This document shows, in pieces, positions 43,407 through 51,922 of a stretch of DNA of 64,000 nt. Position 1 is the stretch's first letter. Each line of letters starts with the position of its first letter. Location: the NCBI GenBank assembly GCA_963816745.1, contig CAWFLQ010000010.1:372001-436000 (forward strand). Reading direction: 5' to 3'. The notes beneath the pieces were generated by a model. That model was given only the letters and a program-made list of their open reading frames with translations. It ran no database searches and was not told where the DNA came from. This DNA comes from VAZQ01 sp963816745. GTDB taxonomy: Bacteria > Pseudomonadota > Alphaproteobacteria > Rhizobiales > Xanthobacteraceae. Made by a program: the position numbers and the translations under genes.

Positions 43407-44378
43407 ATGACAGCACCCGAGCATTTCGATCTGGTCGTGACGGCAACGTCGGCGGAAACCGCCCAGATCCGCGCCATCCGCCTGGCGCGACCCCACGGCG
43501 AGCCGCTCCCGAGCTGGGAGGCAGGTGCACATGTGAAGGTGCGCCTGCCTGACGGCGACGAGCGCCACTATTCGCTTGTCAACGATTCCACCGATCCCGC
43601 CGCGACGACACGCCCGCACGCCTACCTGCTCGGGGTCCGGCTCGAGGAGGCGAGCCGTGGCGGATCGCGGTTCATGCATTCGCTGCAGGCCGGCGACACG
43701 ATCCGGGTCTCGGCGCCGTCGAACAATTTTCCGCTCGAGCCTTCGACCAGGCCCATCGTGCTGGTCGCGGGCGGGATCGGCGTCACGCCGCTCATCTCCA
43801 TGGCGGCGCGGTTGACCGCGAACGGCAATCGCTTTCGCATGATCTATGCCGGCCGTACCAAGGGCCACCTCGCCTTCGTCAAGGAGGTGGAAGCACTGGC
43901 GGCGGGGCAGCTCACGCTGCACGCCGACGACTGTTCCGGGCTGCTCGATGTGAACGGCTTGATGGAGTCGCTGCGGGACGATGAGCCGCTCTATCTTTGC
44001 GGGCCCTTGCCGATGATCGATGCGGCCGTTGCCGCGGCAAAGCGGCTGGGCTGGCCCAAAGGCCGCCTGCATTTCGAAATATTCGCCGCTTCGGCGCCTG
44101 CGCCCGGTGACCAGCCGTTCGAGGTCGTGCTCAAGAACAGCGGAAAGAGCTATAATGTCCCGGGCGACAAGACCATTCTCGATGTGCTCATCGAGGCCGG
44201 CGAAGATCCGCTGCACGACTGCAAGCGCGGCGAGTGCGGCATCTGCCAGGTGGGCGTGATCGAGGGTATCCCCGACCATCGCGACTACATCCTGTCCGAT
44301 GCCGAGAAAGCGAGCGGAAAGATGATGCAGATCTGCATCTCGCGGTCGAAGACCCCGCGTCTCGTGCTCGATCTCTGA
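43407..44378 (+). CDS. Rieske-oxygenase reductase (phthalate-dioxygenase-reductase / VanB type)
   Basis: A 323-residue FMN/NADH reductase with a C-terminal plant-type ferredoxin domain. The order is flavin domain (RHYSLVND, the R-x-Y-S flavin motif), NAD domain (VLVAGGIGVTPLISMA and LYLCGPLPMIDA), then [2Fe-2S] ligands in CKRGECGICQ and a final cysteine in MMQICISRSK. This is the class IA reductase layout that feeds electrons to Rieske oxygenases. The start is uncertain: ATG 43407 matches the family start; ATG 43365 and 43329 are possible. The oxygenase subunit genes follow after 23 bases. Confident in the role, unsure of the substrate. Confidence 0.9.
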   Translation: MTAPEHFDLVVTATSAETAQIRAIRLARPHGEPLPSWEAGAHVKVRLPDGDERHYSLVNDSTDPAATTRPHAYLLGVRLEEASRGGSRFMHSLQAGDTIRVSAPSNNFPLEPSTRPIVLVAGGIGVTPLISMAARLTANGNRFRMIYAGRTKGHLAFVKEVEALAAGQLTLHADDCSGLLDVNGLMESLRDDEPLYLCGPLPMIDAAVAAAKRLGWPKGRLHFEIFAASAPAPGDQPFEVVLKNSGKSYNVPGDKTILDVLIEAGEDPLHDCKRGECGICQVGVIEGIPDHRDYILSDAEKASGKMMQICISRSKTPRLVLDL

Positions 44379-44401
44379 TCCGCAAGAAGAAGGAGGCCCC
44401 G

Positions 44402-45715
44402 ATGGCCAAGTACCGTGGAAACCTCGAAGCGATCAAAGGGCTGATCCGCGAGACCGAGGTCCATCGCGACGTCTACATCGACGAGGAAGTGTTCCAGCTC
44501 GAAATGGAGCACGTCTTTGCCAACACCTGGGTCTATGTCGGCCATGACAGCCAGGTGGCGAACCCCGGCGACTATTTCGGCACCACCATCGGCACGCAGC
44601 CGATCCTGATGGTGCGCCACACCGACAACACGGTAAAGGTTCTCCACAATCGTTGCCCGCACAAAGGTACGCGGATCACCACCGAGACCTGTGGCAATGC
44701 CGGCAAGTTCTTCCGCTGTCCGTATCACGCCTGGAGCTTCCGCACCGACGGGTCGCTGCTCGCCATCCCGCTGCGCAAAGGCTACGAGAACACCGGCCTG
44801 GAACAGAGCCATGCCGGCAAGGGCATGACTCCGGTGAAGCACGTGCACAACTATCGCGGCTTCGTGTTCGCCAAGCTAAACGACGTCGGTCCGGGCTTCG
44901 AGGAATTCTTCGGCGAGAGCCTGTCGAGCTTCGACAACATGGTTGACCGCTCACCGGCCGGAAAGCTCGAAGTCGCCGGCGGCGTGCTGCGCTACATGCA
45001 CAATTGCAATTGGAAAATGTTGGTCGAGAACCAGACCGACACCTGCCACCCGATGGTCGCGCATGAATCCTCGGCCGGCACCGCGATCGAAGTGTGGAAG
45101 AATGCTCCCCCCGGCACGAAGAAGCCGATGGCAGTGGAGATCTACGCGCCGTTCATGGCGCCCTACGAATTTTTCGAGAACATGGGCATCCGCGTCTGGC
45201 CGAACGGCCACGGCCATACCGGCGTGCATCATTCGATCCATTCCGATTATTCCGCGATCCCCGGCTATTTCGAAAAGATGGTGTCGGCCTATGGCGAGGA
45301 GCGCGCCAAGGCGATCCTCAACGAGAGCCGCCACAACACCTGCTATTTCCCCAACCTGATGATCAAGGGACCGATCCAGCTCATCCGCCTGTTCAAGCCG
45401 ATCGCCGCCAACAAGACGCTGGTCGAGTCCTGGACCTTCCGCCTCGTCGATGCGCCCGACATGCTGCTGGAGCGCACCTTGATGTACAACCGGCTGATCA
45501 ACGCGCCCACCTCGGTCGTCGGTCACGACGATGTCGAAATGTACGAGCGCGCGCAGGACGGCCTACACGTCGACGCCAATCAATGGGTCAACGTGCAACG
45601 CCTCTACGATCCCTCGGAACTTCCCGACGCCACCGCCGTCACCAACGGCACGACCGAATGGCAGATGCGCAACCAGTTCCGCGCCTGGTCGAAATTCATG
45701 ACGATGGCGATGTGA
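44402..45715 (+). CDS. Rieske non-heme iron oxygenase, alpha subunit
   Basis: A 437-residue ring-hydroxylating oxygenase large subunit. The Rieske cluster ligands are C85-x-H87 (RCPHKG) and C106-x-x-H109 (RCPYHAW). The mononuclear iron site is D213-x-x-H216-x4-H221 in TDTCHPMVAHES. The C-terminal catalytic domain is of the benzoate/anthranilate size class. ATG 44402 follows AAGGAGG. It pairs with the small subunit gene 11 bases downstream and the reductase gene upstream, giving a complete two-component system that would add O2 to an aromatic acid or demethylate/hydroxylate it. The subgroup and substrate are not decidable by eye. Confidence 0.93.
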   Translation: MAKYRGNLEAIKGLIRETEVHRDVYIDEEVFQLEMEHVFANTWVYVGHDSQVANPGDYFGTTIGTQPILMVRHTDNTVKVLHNRCPHKGTRITTETCGNAGKFFRCPYHAWSFRTDGSLLAIPLRKGYENTGLEQSHAGKGMTPVKHVHNYRGFVFAKLNDVGPGFEEFFGESLSSFDNMVDRSPAGKLEVAGGVLRYMHNCNWKMLVENQTDTCHPMVAHESSAGTAIEVWKNAPPGTKKPMAVEIYAPFMAPYEFFENMGIRVWPNGHGHTGVHHSIHSDYSAIPGYFEKMVSAYGEERAKAILNESRHNTCYFPNLMIKGPIQLIRLFKPIAANKTLVESWTFRLVDAPDMLLERTLMYNRLINAPTSVVGHDDVEMYERAQDGLHVDANQWVNVQRLYDPSELPDATAVTNGTTEWQMRNQFRAWSKFMTMAM

Positions 45716-45726
45716 CGGGCGAGATC

Positions 45727-46209
45727 ATGAATGCACCGACCGACCAGCAGCTGATCGACTTCGTCATCCGCGAGACCCGGTTGATCGATCAGCACCGCTT
45801 CGAGGAATGGCTCGACCTGTTCGCCGAGGACGGCTTCTACTGGATGCCGCTCGAATGGGGCCAGACCGATCCGCGCCTCACCACGTCGCTGATGTACGAA
45901 GACAAGATGCTGCTGAAGATCCGCATCGAGCGGCTCAAGGGCAACCGGACGTTTTCGCAAAAGCCGAAGAGCCGCTGCCACCACGTCATCCAGACGCCGC
46001 AGGTCGAGAAGCGCGACGAGCAGGCCAACGAATACGTCACCTGGACGCCGATGCACTATGTCGAGACCCGTCTCGACCAGCAGGACCTTTATGCCGCGTG
46101 GGCGACCCACACGCTCGCCATGGTCGATGGCGCGATCAAGATCAAGCTGAAGCGGGTCAACATCGTCAATTGCGACGCCGCCTTCGGCAACATCCAACTT
46201 TTCATGTGA
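45727..46209 (+). CDS. Rieske oxygenase, beta subunit
   Basis: A 160-residue small subunit with the NTF2-like cone fold of ring-hydroxylating oxygenases: VIRETRLIDQHRFEEWLDLF, then EDGFYWMPLEWGQTD, and the final strand KIKLKRVNIVNCDAAFGNIQ. It holds the alpha subunits in the (alpha-beta)3 hexamer and has no catalytic residues of its own. ATG 45727 lies 11 bases after the alpha-subunit stop. Length and pattern match the benzoate/anthranilate dioxygenase type. It is followed after nine bases by the thiolase-like gene. Confidence 0.9.
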   Translation: MNAPTDQQLIDFVIRETRLIDQHRFEEWLDLFAEDGFYWMPLEWGQTDPRLTTSLMYEDKMLLKIRIERLKGNRTFSQKPKSRCHHVIQTPQVEKRDEQANEYVTWTPMHYVETRLDQQDLYAAWATHTLAMVDGAIKIKLKRVNIVNCDAAFGNIQLFM

Positions 46210-46218
46210 GACCACGGA

Positions 46219-47397
46219 ATGCCCGGCTCGTCCGAGCGCAAATCCTACGACGGCGTCGTCGCCTGCGCGCCGGTCACGATTCCCTATCGGCGCTATTCCA
46301 CGAACGGCGCCCATTGGTGGATCGGCCAGGCGCTGCACGCGCTCACGAAACGCGCGGGGCTGGAACGCAAGGATATCGACGGCTTTTCGCTGGCGAGCTT
46401 CACGGCCGGGCCAGATACCGCCATCGGTCTGACCCAGCATTTCGGGCTCTCGCCACGCTGGCTCGATCACGTCCCGCTCGGCGGCGCCAGCGGGGTCGTG
46501 GCATTGCGGAGAGCCGCGCGCGCCGTTCAATCCGGAGATGCGGATTTCGTCGCCTGCGTCGGCGCCGACACCAACCAGGTCGATTCGTTTCGCCGGATGC
46601 TGTCGACGTTCTCCCGCTTCGCACAGGACGCGGTCTATCCCTATGGGTCGGGCGGACCGAACGCCTCCTTCGCGCTGATCACCAAGAACTACATGAACAA
46701 GTACGGCGCCAGGCGCGAGGATTTCGGCAAGATATGCGTCGCCCAGCGCGACAACGCCAACACCTTCCCCTACGCGCTGATGAAGAAGAAGCTCACCCTC
46801 GACGACTACATGTCGGCACGCGCCATCTCCGACCCGATCCACCTGTTCGACTGCGTGATGCCGTGCGCGGGCGCGGAGGCATTTTTCGTCTGTCGCGAGG
46901 CGAGCGCGAAATCGCTCGGGCTGCCCGCCGTGCGGCTGCTCTCGACCATCGAGCGGCACAATGCTTTCCCGGAAGATCCGATCCAGATCCGCGGCGGCTG
47001 GGCCGCCGACGTCGAGGATCTCTGGGCCATGGCCGGTGTCGGCCCAGCCGATGTCAACTTCGTCGAGACCTACGACGACTATCCCGTGATCTCGATGTTG
47101 CAGTTCGAGGACCTCGGGTTCTGCAAGAAGGGCGAGGGTCCGGATTTCGTGCGCTCGCACACGCTCACCAATGACGGCACATTTCCGCACAACACCTCGG
47201 GCGGCCAGCTGTCCGTCGGTCAGGCCGGTGCAGCGGGCGGCCACCTCGGCCTGGTGGAGGCGATGCGGCAGCTCACCGGCACCGCGCTCGGCAGCCAGGT
47301 GCGCGACGCCGAGGTCGGACTCGTTTCCGGCTTCGGCATGATCAACTACGACCGCGGTCTCGCCTCCGGCGCGGCCGTGCTGGCGAGGGCCGCATGA
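46219..47397 (+). CDS. Thiolase-like protein without the catalytic cysteine (SCP-x / Ltp2-like)
   Basis: A 392-residue thiolase-fold protein. At the place of the nucleophile cysteine it has VPLGGASGV (G89-A90), and where thiolases have the GHP histidine it has GGQLSVGQAGAAGG, with Gln instead of His. It keeps the segment FVETYDDYPV, which resembles the E-x-Y-D region of SCP-x and Ltp2 proteins. Such cysteine-free thiolases pair with DUF35 proteins and, in steroid degradation, act as retro-aldolases on beta-hydroxyacyl-CoA. The next gene, overlapping by four bases, encodes a DUF35 protein, so the same kind of complex is likely here. It is unlikely to be a real thiolase. Confidence 0.85.
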   Translation: MPGSSERKSYDGVVACAPVTIPYRRYSTNGAHWWIGQALHALTKRAGLERKDIDGFSLASFTAGPDTAIGLTQHFGLSPRWLDHVPLGGASGVVALRRAARAVQSGDADFVACVGADTNQVDSFRRMLSTFSRFAQDAVYPYGSGGPNASFALITKNYMNKYGARREDFGKICVAQRDNANTFPYALMKKKLTLDDYMSARAISDPIHLFDCVMPCAGAEAFFVCREASAKSLGLPAVRLLSTIERHNAFPEDPIQIRGGWAADVEDLWAMAGVGPADVNFVETYDDYPVISMLQFEDLGFCKKGEGPDFVRSHTLTNDGTFPHNTSGGQLSVGQAGAAGGHLGLVEAMRQLTGTALGSQVRDAEVGLVSGFGMINYDRGLASGAAVLARAA

Positions 47398-48635
47398 CCG
47401 AGCCGCTCAAGCGCCCCAAGCGCAAGAACCCGCTGAAGAAGACGCGCCTGCCGCTCTCCCCGCAGGGCATCCGCAGCCGCACCGCGCACGGCCTCACCGC
47501 CGCGGCCGCGGAAGGCCGCTTTGCGCTGCAGGTCTGTGCAGATTGCAGCACCGTTCTCTATCCGCCGCGCGACGCCTGCCCGTCGTGCCTGTCGCCCCGC
47601 CTCCCCTACCGGGACATCGACCCCAGCGGCACGCTGGTGGTCGAGACCACCGTTCGCATCTCCACCGATCCCTATTTCCGCGAACGCACGCCCTGGCGGG
47701 TCGGCACCGTGAAGCTCGACGCGGGGCCGATGCTGGTCGCACATCTCCATGGCGACGCGGTCGAAGGCAATCGCGTCCGCGTCGAGCTCAAGCTCGACCG
47801 CAGCGGCGCGCCGGTCGTGATCGCGCTGCCCGAGAAGGACACTCCGAACATGGCCGACGACCCGCAGCTTCGGGAGCTCACCTGCGATCCGAAGTTCCGC
47901 CGCGTGCTGATCACCAACGGCCGCACCGCCGTCGGCCAGGCCATGGCCAAGGCGTTCTCGGAGGCGGGCGCGACCATCGTCTTCGTCGGCATCGCCGATC
48001 CGTGGAAGCCGTTTCCGGGCATGGACGCGCTGCGCGGCATCGAGCGCGTCGAGATCGTGCCGCTCGATCTCACCGATACCGAATCGGTGACCGAGCAGGC
48101 CGAGCAGAACGGCGGGCGCGTCGACATCGTCGTCAACACCGCCGAGCACGTGCGCTCCGGCGGCATCGTCGAGCGCCACGGCCTCACCATCGCGCGCGAG
48201 GAGATGGATATCCGCTATCTCGGCCTGATGCGGCTCGCCCAGGCGTTCGGCCCGGCGATGCGGGCGCGCGGGGCGGACGGGGTCAATTCCGCCACAGCCT
48301 TCGTCAATCTGCTCTCCGTGCATGCGCTGGCGAATTGGCCGACGTATGGCGCTCATTCCGCGACCGAAGCCGCCTGCCTGTCCGCCGCGCAATGCCTGCG
48401 CGCGGAGCTGCGGCCGGGCGGCGTCAAGGTGCTGAACGTATTCTTCGGCCCGCTGGAGACGGAATGGTTCCAGACCGTGCCGCCGCCCAAGGTCGCGCCC
48501 TCGCAGCTGGCGAAGGCCGTGGTCGACGCGCTCAAGAAAGGCATCGAGGACGTTTTCGTCGGCGACGTCGCCGAGGACATCAGGGCGCGGCTCGCGGTAA
48601 ACCCGAAAGCGCTCGAGCGCGAGCTCGGCAGCTAG
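47394..48635 (+). CDS. Fusion of a DUF35 zinc-ribbon/OB-fold domain to a degenerate SDR domain
   Basis: A 413-residue fusion. Residues about 35-155 form a DUF35 module: a zinc ribbon with C48-x-x-C51 and C62-x-x-C65 (VCADCST, ACPSCLS), then an OB-fold. From about 178 a short-chain dehydrogenase fold begins (RVLITNGRTAVGQAMAKAF), but the glycine motif is altered, and the catalytic Y-S-A-S-K reads HSATE, so Tyr and Lys are both lost. The SDR half is probably not an oxidoreductase and may be structural. The overlap with the thiolase-like gene (ATGA) points to a complex. I do not know a described protein with this domain order. Confidence 0.8.
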   Translation: MTEPLKRPKRKNPLKKTRLPLSPQGIRSRTAHGLTAAAAEGRFALQVCADCSTVLYPPRDACPSCLSPRLPYRDIDPSGTLVVETTVRISTDPYFRERTPWRVGTVKLDAGPMLVAHLHGDAVEGNRVRVELKLDRSGAPVVIALPEKDTPNMADDPQLRELTCDPKFRRVLITNGRTAVGQAMAKAFSEAGATIVFVGIADPWKPFPGMDALRGIERVEIVPLDLTDTESVTEQAEQNGGRVDIVVNTAEHVRSGGIVERHGLTIAREEMDIRYLGLMRLAQAFGPAMRARGADGVNSATAFVNLLSVHALANWPTYGAHSATEAACLSAAQCLRAELRPGGVKVLNVFFGPLETEWFQTVPPPKVAPSQLAKAVVDALKKGIEDVFVGDVAEDIRARLAVNPKALERELGS

Positions 48636-48638
48636 TTA

Positions 48639-48687
48639 GCGCATGTTCCGGCGAAGTGGGAACCGGTTCGCCGAGAAGAACATGCGC
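48639..48687. repeat. Palindromic repeat of the alphaproteobacterial GCGCATGTTC type
   Basis: GCGCATGTTC (48639-48648) pairs with GAACATGCGC (48678-48687), and inside CGGCGAA pairs with TTCGCCG. This layout, with a central GTGGGAACCGGTTCG, matches the common dispersed intergenic palindromes of Bradyrhizobium and relatives. It sits directly after the DUF35-SDR stop, inside the operon. A similar smaller hairpin is at 62460-62499. It may stabilise or attenuate the transcript. Confidence 0.75.
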
Positions 48688-48709
48688 CACTCCAGAAAGA
48701 CACCAGAAC

Positions 48710-49486
48710 ATGTCCGCTCCCGACCTTCTCGCCTTCGCGCAAGCCGTCTCGGCCGGCTCGATCCGCGTCATCGATCTGACCCAGACGCTCACGCAGGATT
48801 TCCCGACCATCGTCATGCCGCCGGAATTCGGGCAGTGCGCGCCGTTCCGCATGGAAGAAGTGTCGCGTTACGACGAGCGCGGGCCGGCCTGGTATTGGAA
48901 CAACCTGACCGTCGGCGAGCACACCGGCACGCATTTCGATGCGCCCATTCACTGGATCTCCGGCAAGGACCTGCCGAACAATGCCGTGGACACCATCGAT
49001 CCGCGCAAATTCATCGCCCCCGCCGTGGTGCTCGACTGCTCGAAGGAAGCGGCCGCCGACGCCGATTTCGCGCTGACCGTTCCCTTCGTCGAAGCGTGGG
49101 AGGCCAAGCATGGCAAGATCGACGCCGGAAGCTGGATATTGCTGCGCACCGACTGGTCGAAGAAGCCTTACGCCGACTATGTCGGCATGCGCGAGGACGG
49201 CGCCCATACGCCGGGCCCGACGCCCGACGTCGTGAAGTGGCTGGTCGAGGAGCGCGACGCGCTCGGTTTCGGCACCGAGACGATCGGCACCGACACCGGC
49301 CAGGCGCAGCATTTCAATCCCCCCTATCCCGCGCACTTCTATATGCACGGCAAGGGCCGCTACGGTCTGCAGTGCCTGACCAATCTCGACCTGCTGCCGC
49401 CCAAGGGCGCCGTCATCATCGCGGCGCCGCTCAAGATCAAGCAGGGCTCGGGCAGCCCGCTGCGCGTCCTGGCGCTGGTGCCGTGA
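48710..49486 (+). CDS. Cyclase-family metal hydrolase (kynurenine formamidase-like)
   Basis: A 258-residue member of the cyclase/KynB family, zinc- or manganese-dependent hydrolases. The metal motif H71-x-G-T-H75-x-D77-x-P-x-H81 is complete in HTGTHFDAPIHW, and the later segments WILLRTDWSK and TIGTDTGQAQHF are usual. Members open formamides, isatin, or lactones; in aromatic pathways they can open a lactone or cyclic product. ATG 48710 starts the domain and has only a weak ribosome site (AGAAAGACACC). The gene lies between the DUF35-SDR fusion and an SDR gene that begins one base after its stop, all in one direction. Confidence 0.88.
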   Translation: MSAPDLLAFAQAVSAGSIRVIDLTQTLTQDFPTIVMPPEFGQCAPFRMEEVSRYDERGPAWYWNNLTVGEHTGTHFDAPIHWISGKDLPNNAVDTIDPRKFIAPAVVLDCSKEAAADADFALTVPFVEAWEAKHGKIDAGSWILLRTDWSKKPYADYVGMREDGAHTPGPTPDVVKWLVEERDALGFGTETIGTDTGQAQHFNPPYPAHFYMHGKGRYGLQCLTNLDLLPPKGAVIIAAPLKIKQGSGSPLRVLALVP

Positions 49487-49487
49487 G

Positions 49488-50213
49488 ATGAGCGAGCCGA
49501 ACATTGCCATCGTCACAGGAGGCGCAACAGGCATCGGCGCGGCGATCTGCCGGCAGATGCTGGACGCGGGCTACGAGGTCATCTCGCTCTCGCGGCGCAA
49601 GATGGACTGGCGGCACGATCGCCTGACCGCGTTGGAGGTCGATCTCCTCGACAGCAAGGCGACCGCCGAAGCCGCGGCCGACGTCGCGTCCCGCTTCGCG
49701 GTGACACATGTCGTGCACAATGCCGGCGCCATCCGCCCGGCGCTGCTGCCGGACGTCAAAGAAGAGGATTTGCAGGCGCTGACGCAGCTTCACCTGGGCG
49801 CGGCGCTGGCCCTCGTTCAAGCCGCCTTGCCGCGCATGAAAACAGCGGGCTTCGGCCGCATCGTCCTCTTGTCGTCGCGCGGCGCGCTCGGCTTGCAGAC
49901 GCGCTCCGCCTATTCCGCCACCAAGGCCGGCATGATCGGCATGGGACGGACCTGGGCGCTGGAGCTCGCGCCCGACGGCATCACGGTCAACATCGTCGCG
50001 CCCGGACCGATCCGGGCGACCGAGATGTTTCACGGCGTCATTCCGGCCGGCAGCGAACGCGAAGCAGCGCTCGCGCAGGCGATCCCGGTGCGCCGGCTCG
50101 GCACGCCCGAGGACGTGGCCCATGCCGTCATGTTCTTCGCCGCGCGCGAGTCCGGCTTCGTGACCGGTCAGGTCCTCTATGTCTGCGGCGGCGCGAGCGT
50201 CGGCACGATCGTG
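49488..50213 (+). CDS. Short-chain dehydrogenase/reductase (own stop lost; reads into IS110 fragment)
   Basis: A classical SDR of about 242 residues with the NAD(P) motif TGGATGIG (10-17), NNAG-like HNAGAI, the catalytic serine in LLSSRGA, and Y142-x-x-x-K146 (YSATK). It ends like other FabG-type proteins with GFVTGQVLYVCGGASVG. Instead of stopping, the frame runs on through a truncated IS110 transposase to 50759, so the predicted product is a 423-residue chimera. The original stop seems to have been removed when the insertion sequence joined here. The SDR core is intact and may still work if the tail is tolerated or cut. Substrate unknown. Confidence 0.85.
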
Positions 50214-51040
50214 ATAGAGTTGCCGGCGGTCTGTGTTGAAACGCGGCATATGCAGGCGGTTCTGAAGGCGCAGATCAACAAGACGGACCGCAACGATGCG
50301 CGCGGCATCGCGCAGATGATGCGGGTAGGGCTTTATCGTCCAGTGCATGTGAAGACGCTACGCAGTCAGAAACTGCGGATGCTGCTGACTTATCGCAAGT
50401 TGCTGCAGTCGAAGGCGATCGCAATCGAGAACGATCTGCGCGGTACTTTACGCAACTTCGGCCTCAAAGTTGGAATGGTCGGGAAGGTGAAGTTCGAGGC
50501 ACGCATCAAAGAGCTTGTCGAGAACCTCCCCGACTTGGCCGAGCTGGTCGAACCGCTGCTCATTGTCCGGCGGGTGCTACGCGAACAGATCATCATCCTG
50601 CATCGCCGCTTGCTGGTCATCGTCCGGGATGATGAGGTATGTCGGCGCTTGATGACGACCCCTGGTGTCGGCCCCGTGGTGGCGCTGACCTATCGCGCAC
50701 GGTTAACGTGCCCGCTCGCTTCAGAAAATCCAAGGCAGTCGGTGCAGTGTTTGGACTGACGTGCTCCAAGTATCAATCGGGCGAGATCGATCGGAGCGGC
50801 AGAATATCGCGCTGCGGAGATGAGATGATGCGGGTCATGCTCTACGAAGCAGCCCAGAGCATGTTGCGTTCGAAGAAATGGTCATGGCTCAAGGCTTGGG
50901 CGATGCAGATCGCCAGGCGCCGCGGGATGAAAAAGGCGATCGTGGCTCTCGCGCGCCGGTTGGCCGTGATCATGCACCGCATATGGGTTGACGGCACCGA
51001 ATTCAGGTGGACCCGGGAACAGGCCACAGCAGCAGCATGA
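50214..51040 (+). mobile_element. 5'-truncated, frameshifted IS110-family transposase
   Basis: From about residue 246 of the chimeric frame the sequence is an IS110-type transposase lacking its first part: QINKTDRNDARGIAQMMR, then the helical middle, MTTPGVGPVVALTYRA, and after a one-base loss near 50700 the continuation ARFRKSKAVGAVFGLT, SRCGDEMMRVMLYEAAQ, and a C-terminal tail to 51040. The N-terminal DEDD residues before the junction are missing, so it cannot transpose. The left boundary lies near 50210, inside the end of the SDR gene. No terminal repeats were found; IS110 elements usually have none. Confidence 0.85.
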
Positions 51041-51207
51041 AAGCCGTGCAGGATCAAATGCAATAGGAGGAAACTCGAGCTCCACCCAGCGGTGGAATGA
51101 TGTCCCTCGCGGGACGATGGATGAGGTGAGATCGTATGTCCGCTTCGACCTACCGTCGGTCCGACGGCAAGGCCGCGCTAAAGATTGTTCCACCTCGTCT
51201 TCGAATC

Positions 51208-51723
51208 CCATGATGGAAGGGTGGCGCGACATTCTCGCGCTCGTAGTCGCACATTCGCTCGACTTCCGCCTCGGCCAGCGGCGCATGCTGCGGGATCGGG
51301 TCGCGCAGGTGCTGCCCGAATGGGGGGCCACGGTGCCCAGCTACGCGAGCTCCTTGCGATGTACGCGTTCGGCCTTGAGGAGAACGGCCAGTATCGTCGC
51401 GCAGAAAAGATGGCGCGTCGTGCGCTCGCTCTCGACCCCCGGCATCCGGGCGCCATTCACGTCGTCGCGCATGTGATGGAGATGCAGGGGCGCGCCAGTG
51501 AAGGTCTCGCATTCCTTGCCGCGACCGAATTGGCATGGGTCGAAGGCACCGGATTTTCCGTCCATCTAGCATGGCATCGCGCGTTGTTCCATCTCGACGC
51601 GAACAATCCGGAGTTGCGCTCGCGACCTACGATTTGCAGATCGCGAATGCACAGACTTTGGACATGTCTGCGCTCGCCGATGCTTCGGCGTTGCTGTGGC
51701 GGCTCCAACTCCGAAACATCTAG
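51208..51723 (+). pseudogene. Remnant of a TTC38-like tetratricopeptide gene
   Basis: Pieces in three frames match the TTC38-type TPR family: EGWRDILALVVAHSLDFRLG and RRMLRDRVAQVLPEW, then (after a shift near 51345) LLAMYAFGLEENGQYRRAEK, HVVAHVMEMQGRASEGLAFL and HLAWHRALFHLDANN, then (after a one-base loss near 51612) ALATYDLQIANAQTLDMSAL to a stop at 51723. The beginning and end of the usual gene (over 400 residues) are absent. It is flanked by IS110 debris and a palindromic repeat, so this is a decayed stretch joined into the aromatic operon. The region 51041-51207 shows no gene. Confidence 0.7.
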
Positions 51724-51733
51724 CGCAGCAACT

Positions 51734-51907
51734 GTAGGGTGGGCAAAGGCGCGGAACAAGAACTCAGCCTTCGCCGCACGAATAGTGCAGCGCCGTGCCC
51801 ACGCGTCCTCGGGTTCTGCTCGCGTCATCCGCCGACGCGTGGGCACGGCGCTACGATCGAACGTTTTTTGAGGTCAGCATTGTGCCTAGCGCCTTTGCCC
51901 ACCCTAC
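51734..51907 (-). repeat. Long dispersed palindromic element, copy 2
   Basis: Same architecture as the element at 2933-3079: outer arms GTAGGGTGGGCAAAGGCGC and GCGCCTTTGCCCACCCTAC, inner arms GCGCCGTGCCCACGCGT (51790-51806) and ACGCGTGGGCACGGCGC (51835-51851). The spacers differ. It lies between the TPR remnant and the 3' end of the ligase gene. Two copies 49 kb apart in one window suggest a frequent genomic repeat. Confidence 0.8.
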
Positions 51908-51922
51908 GCGCTGCAGCCGGCG

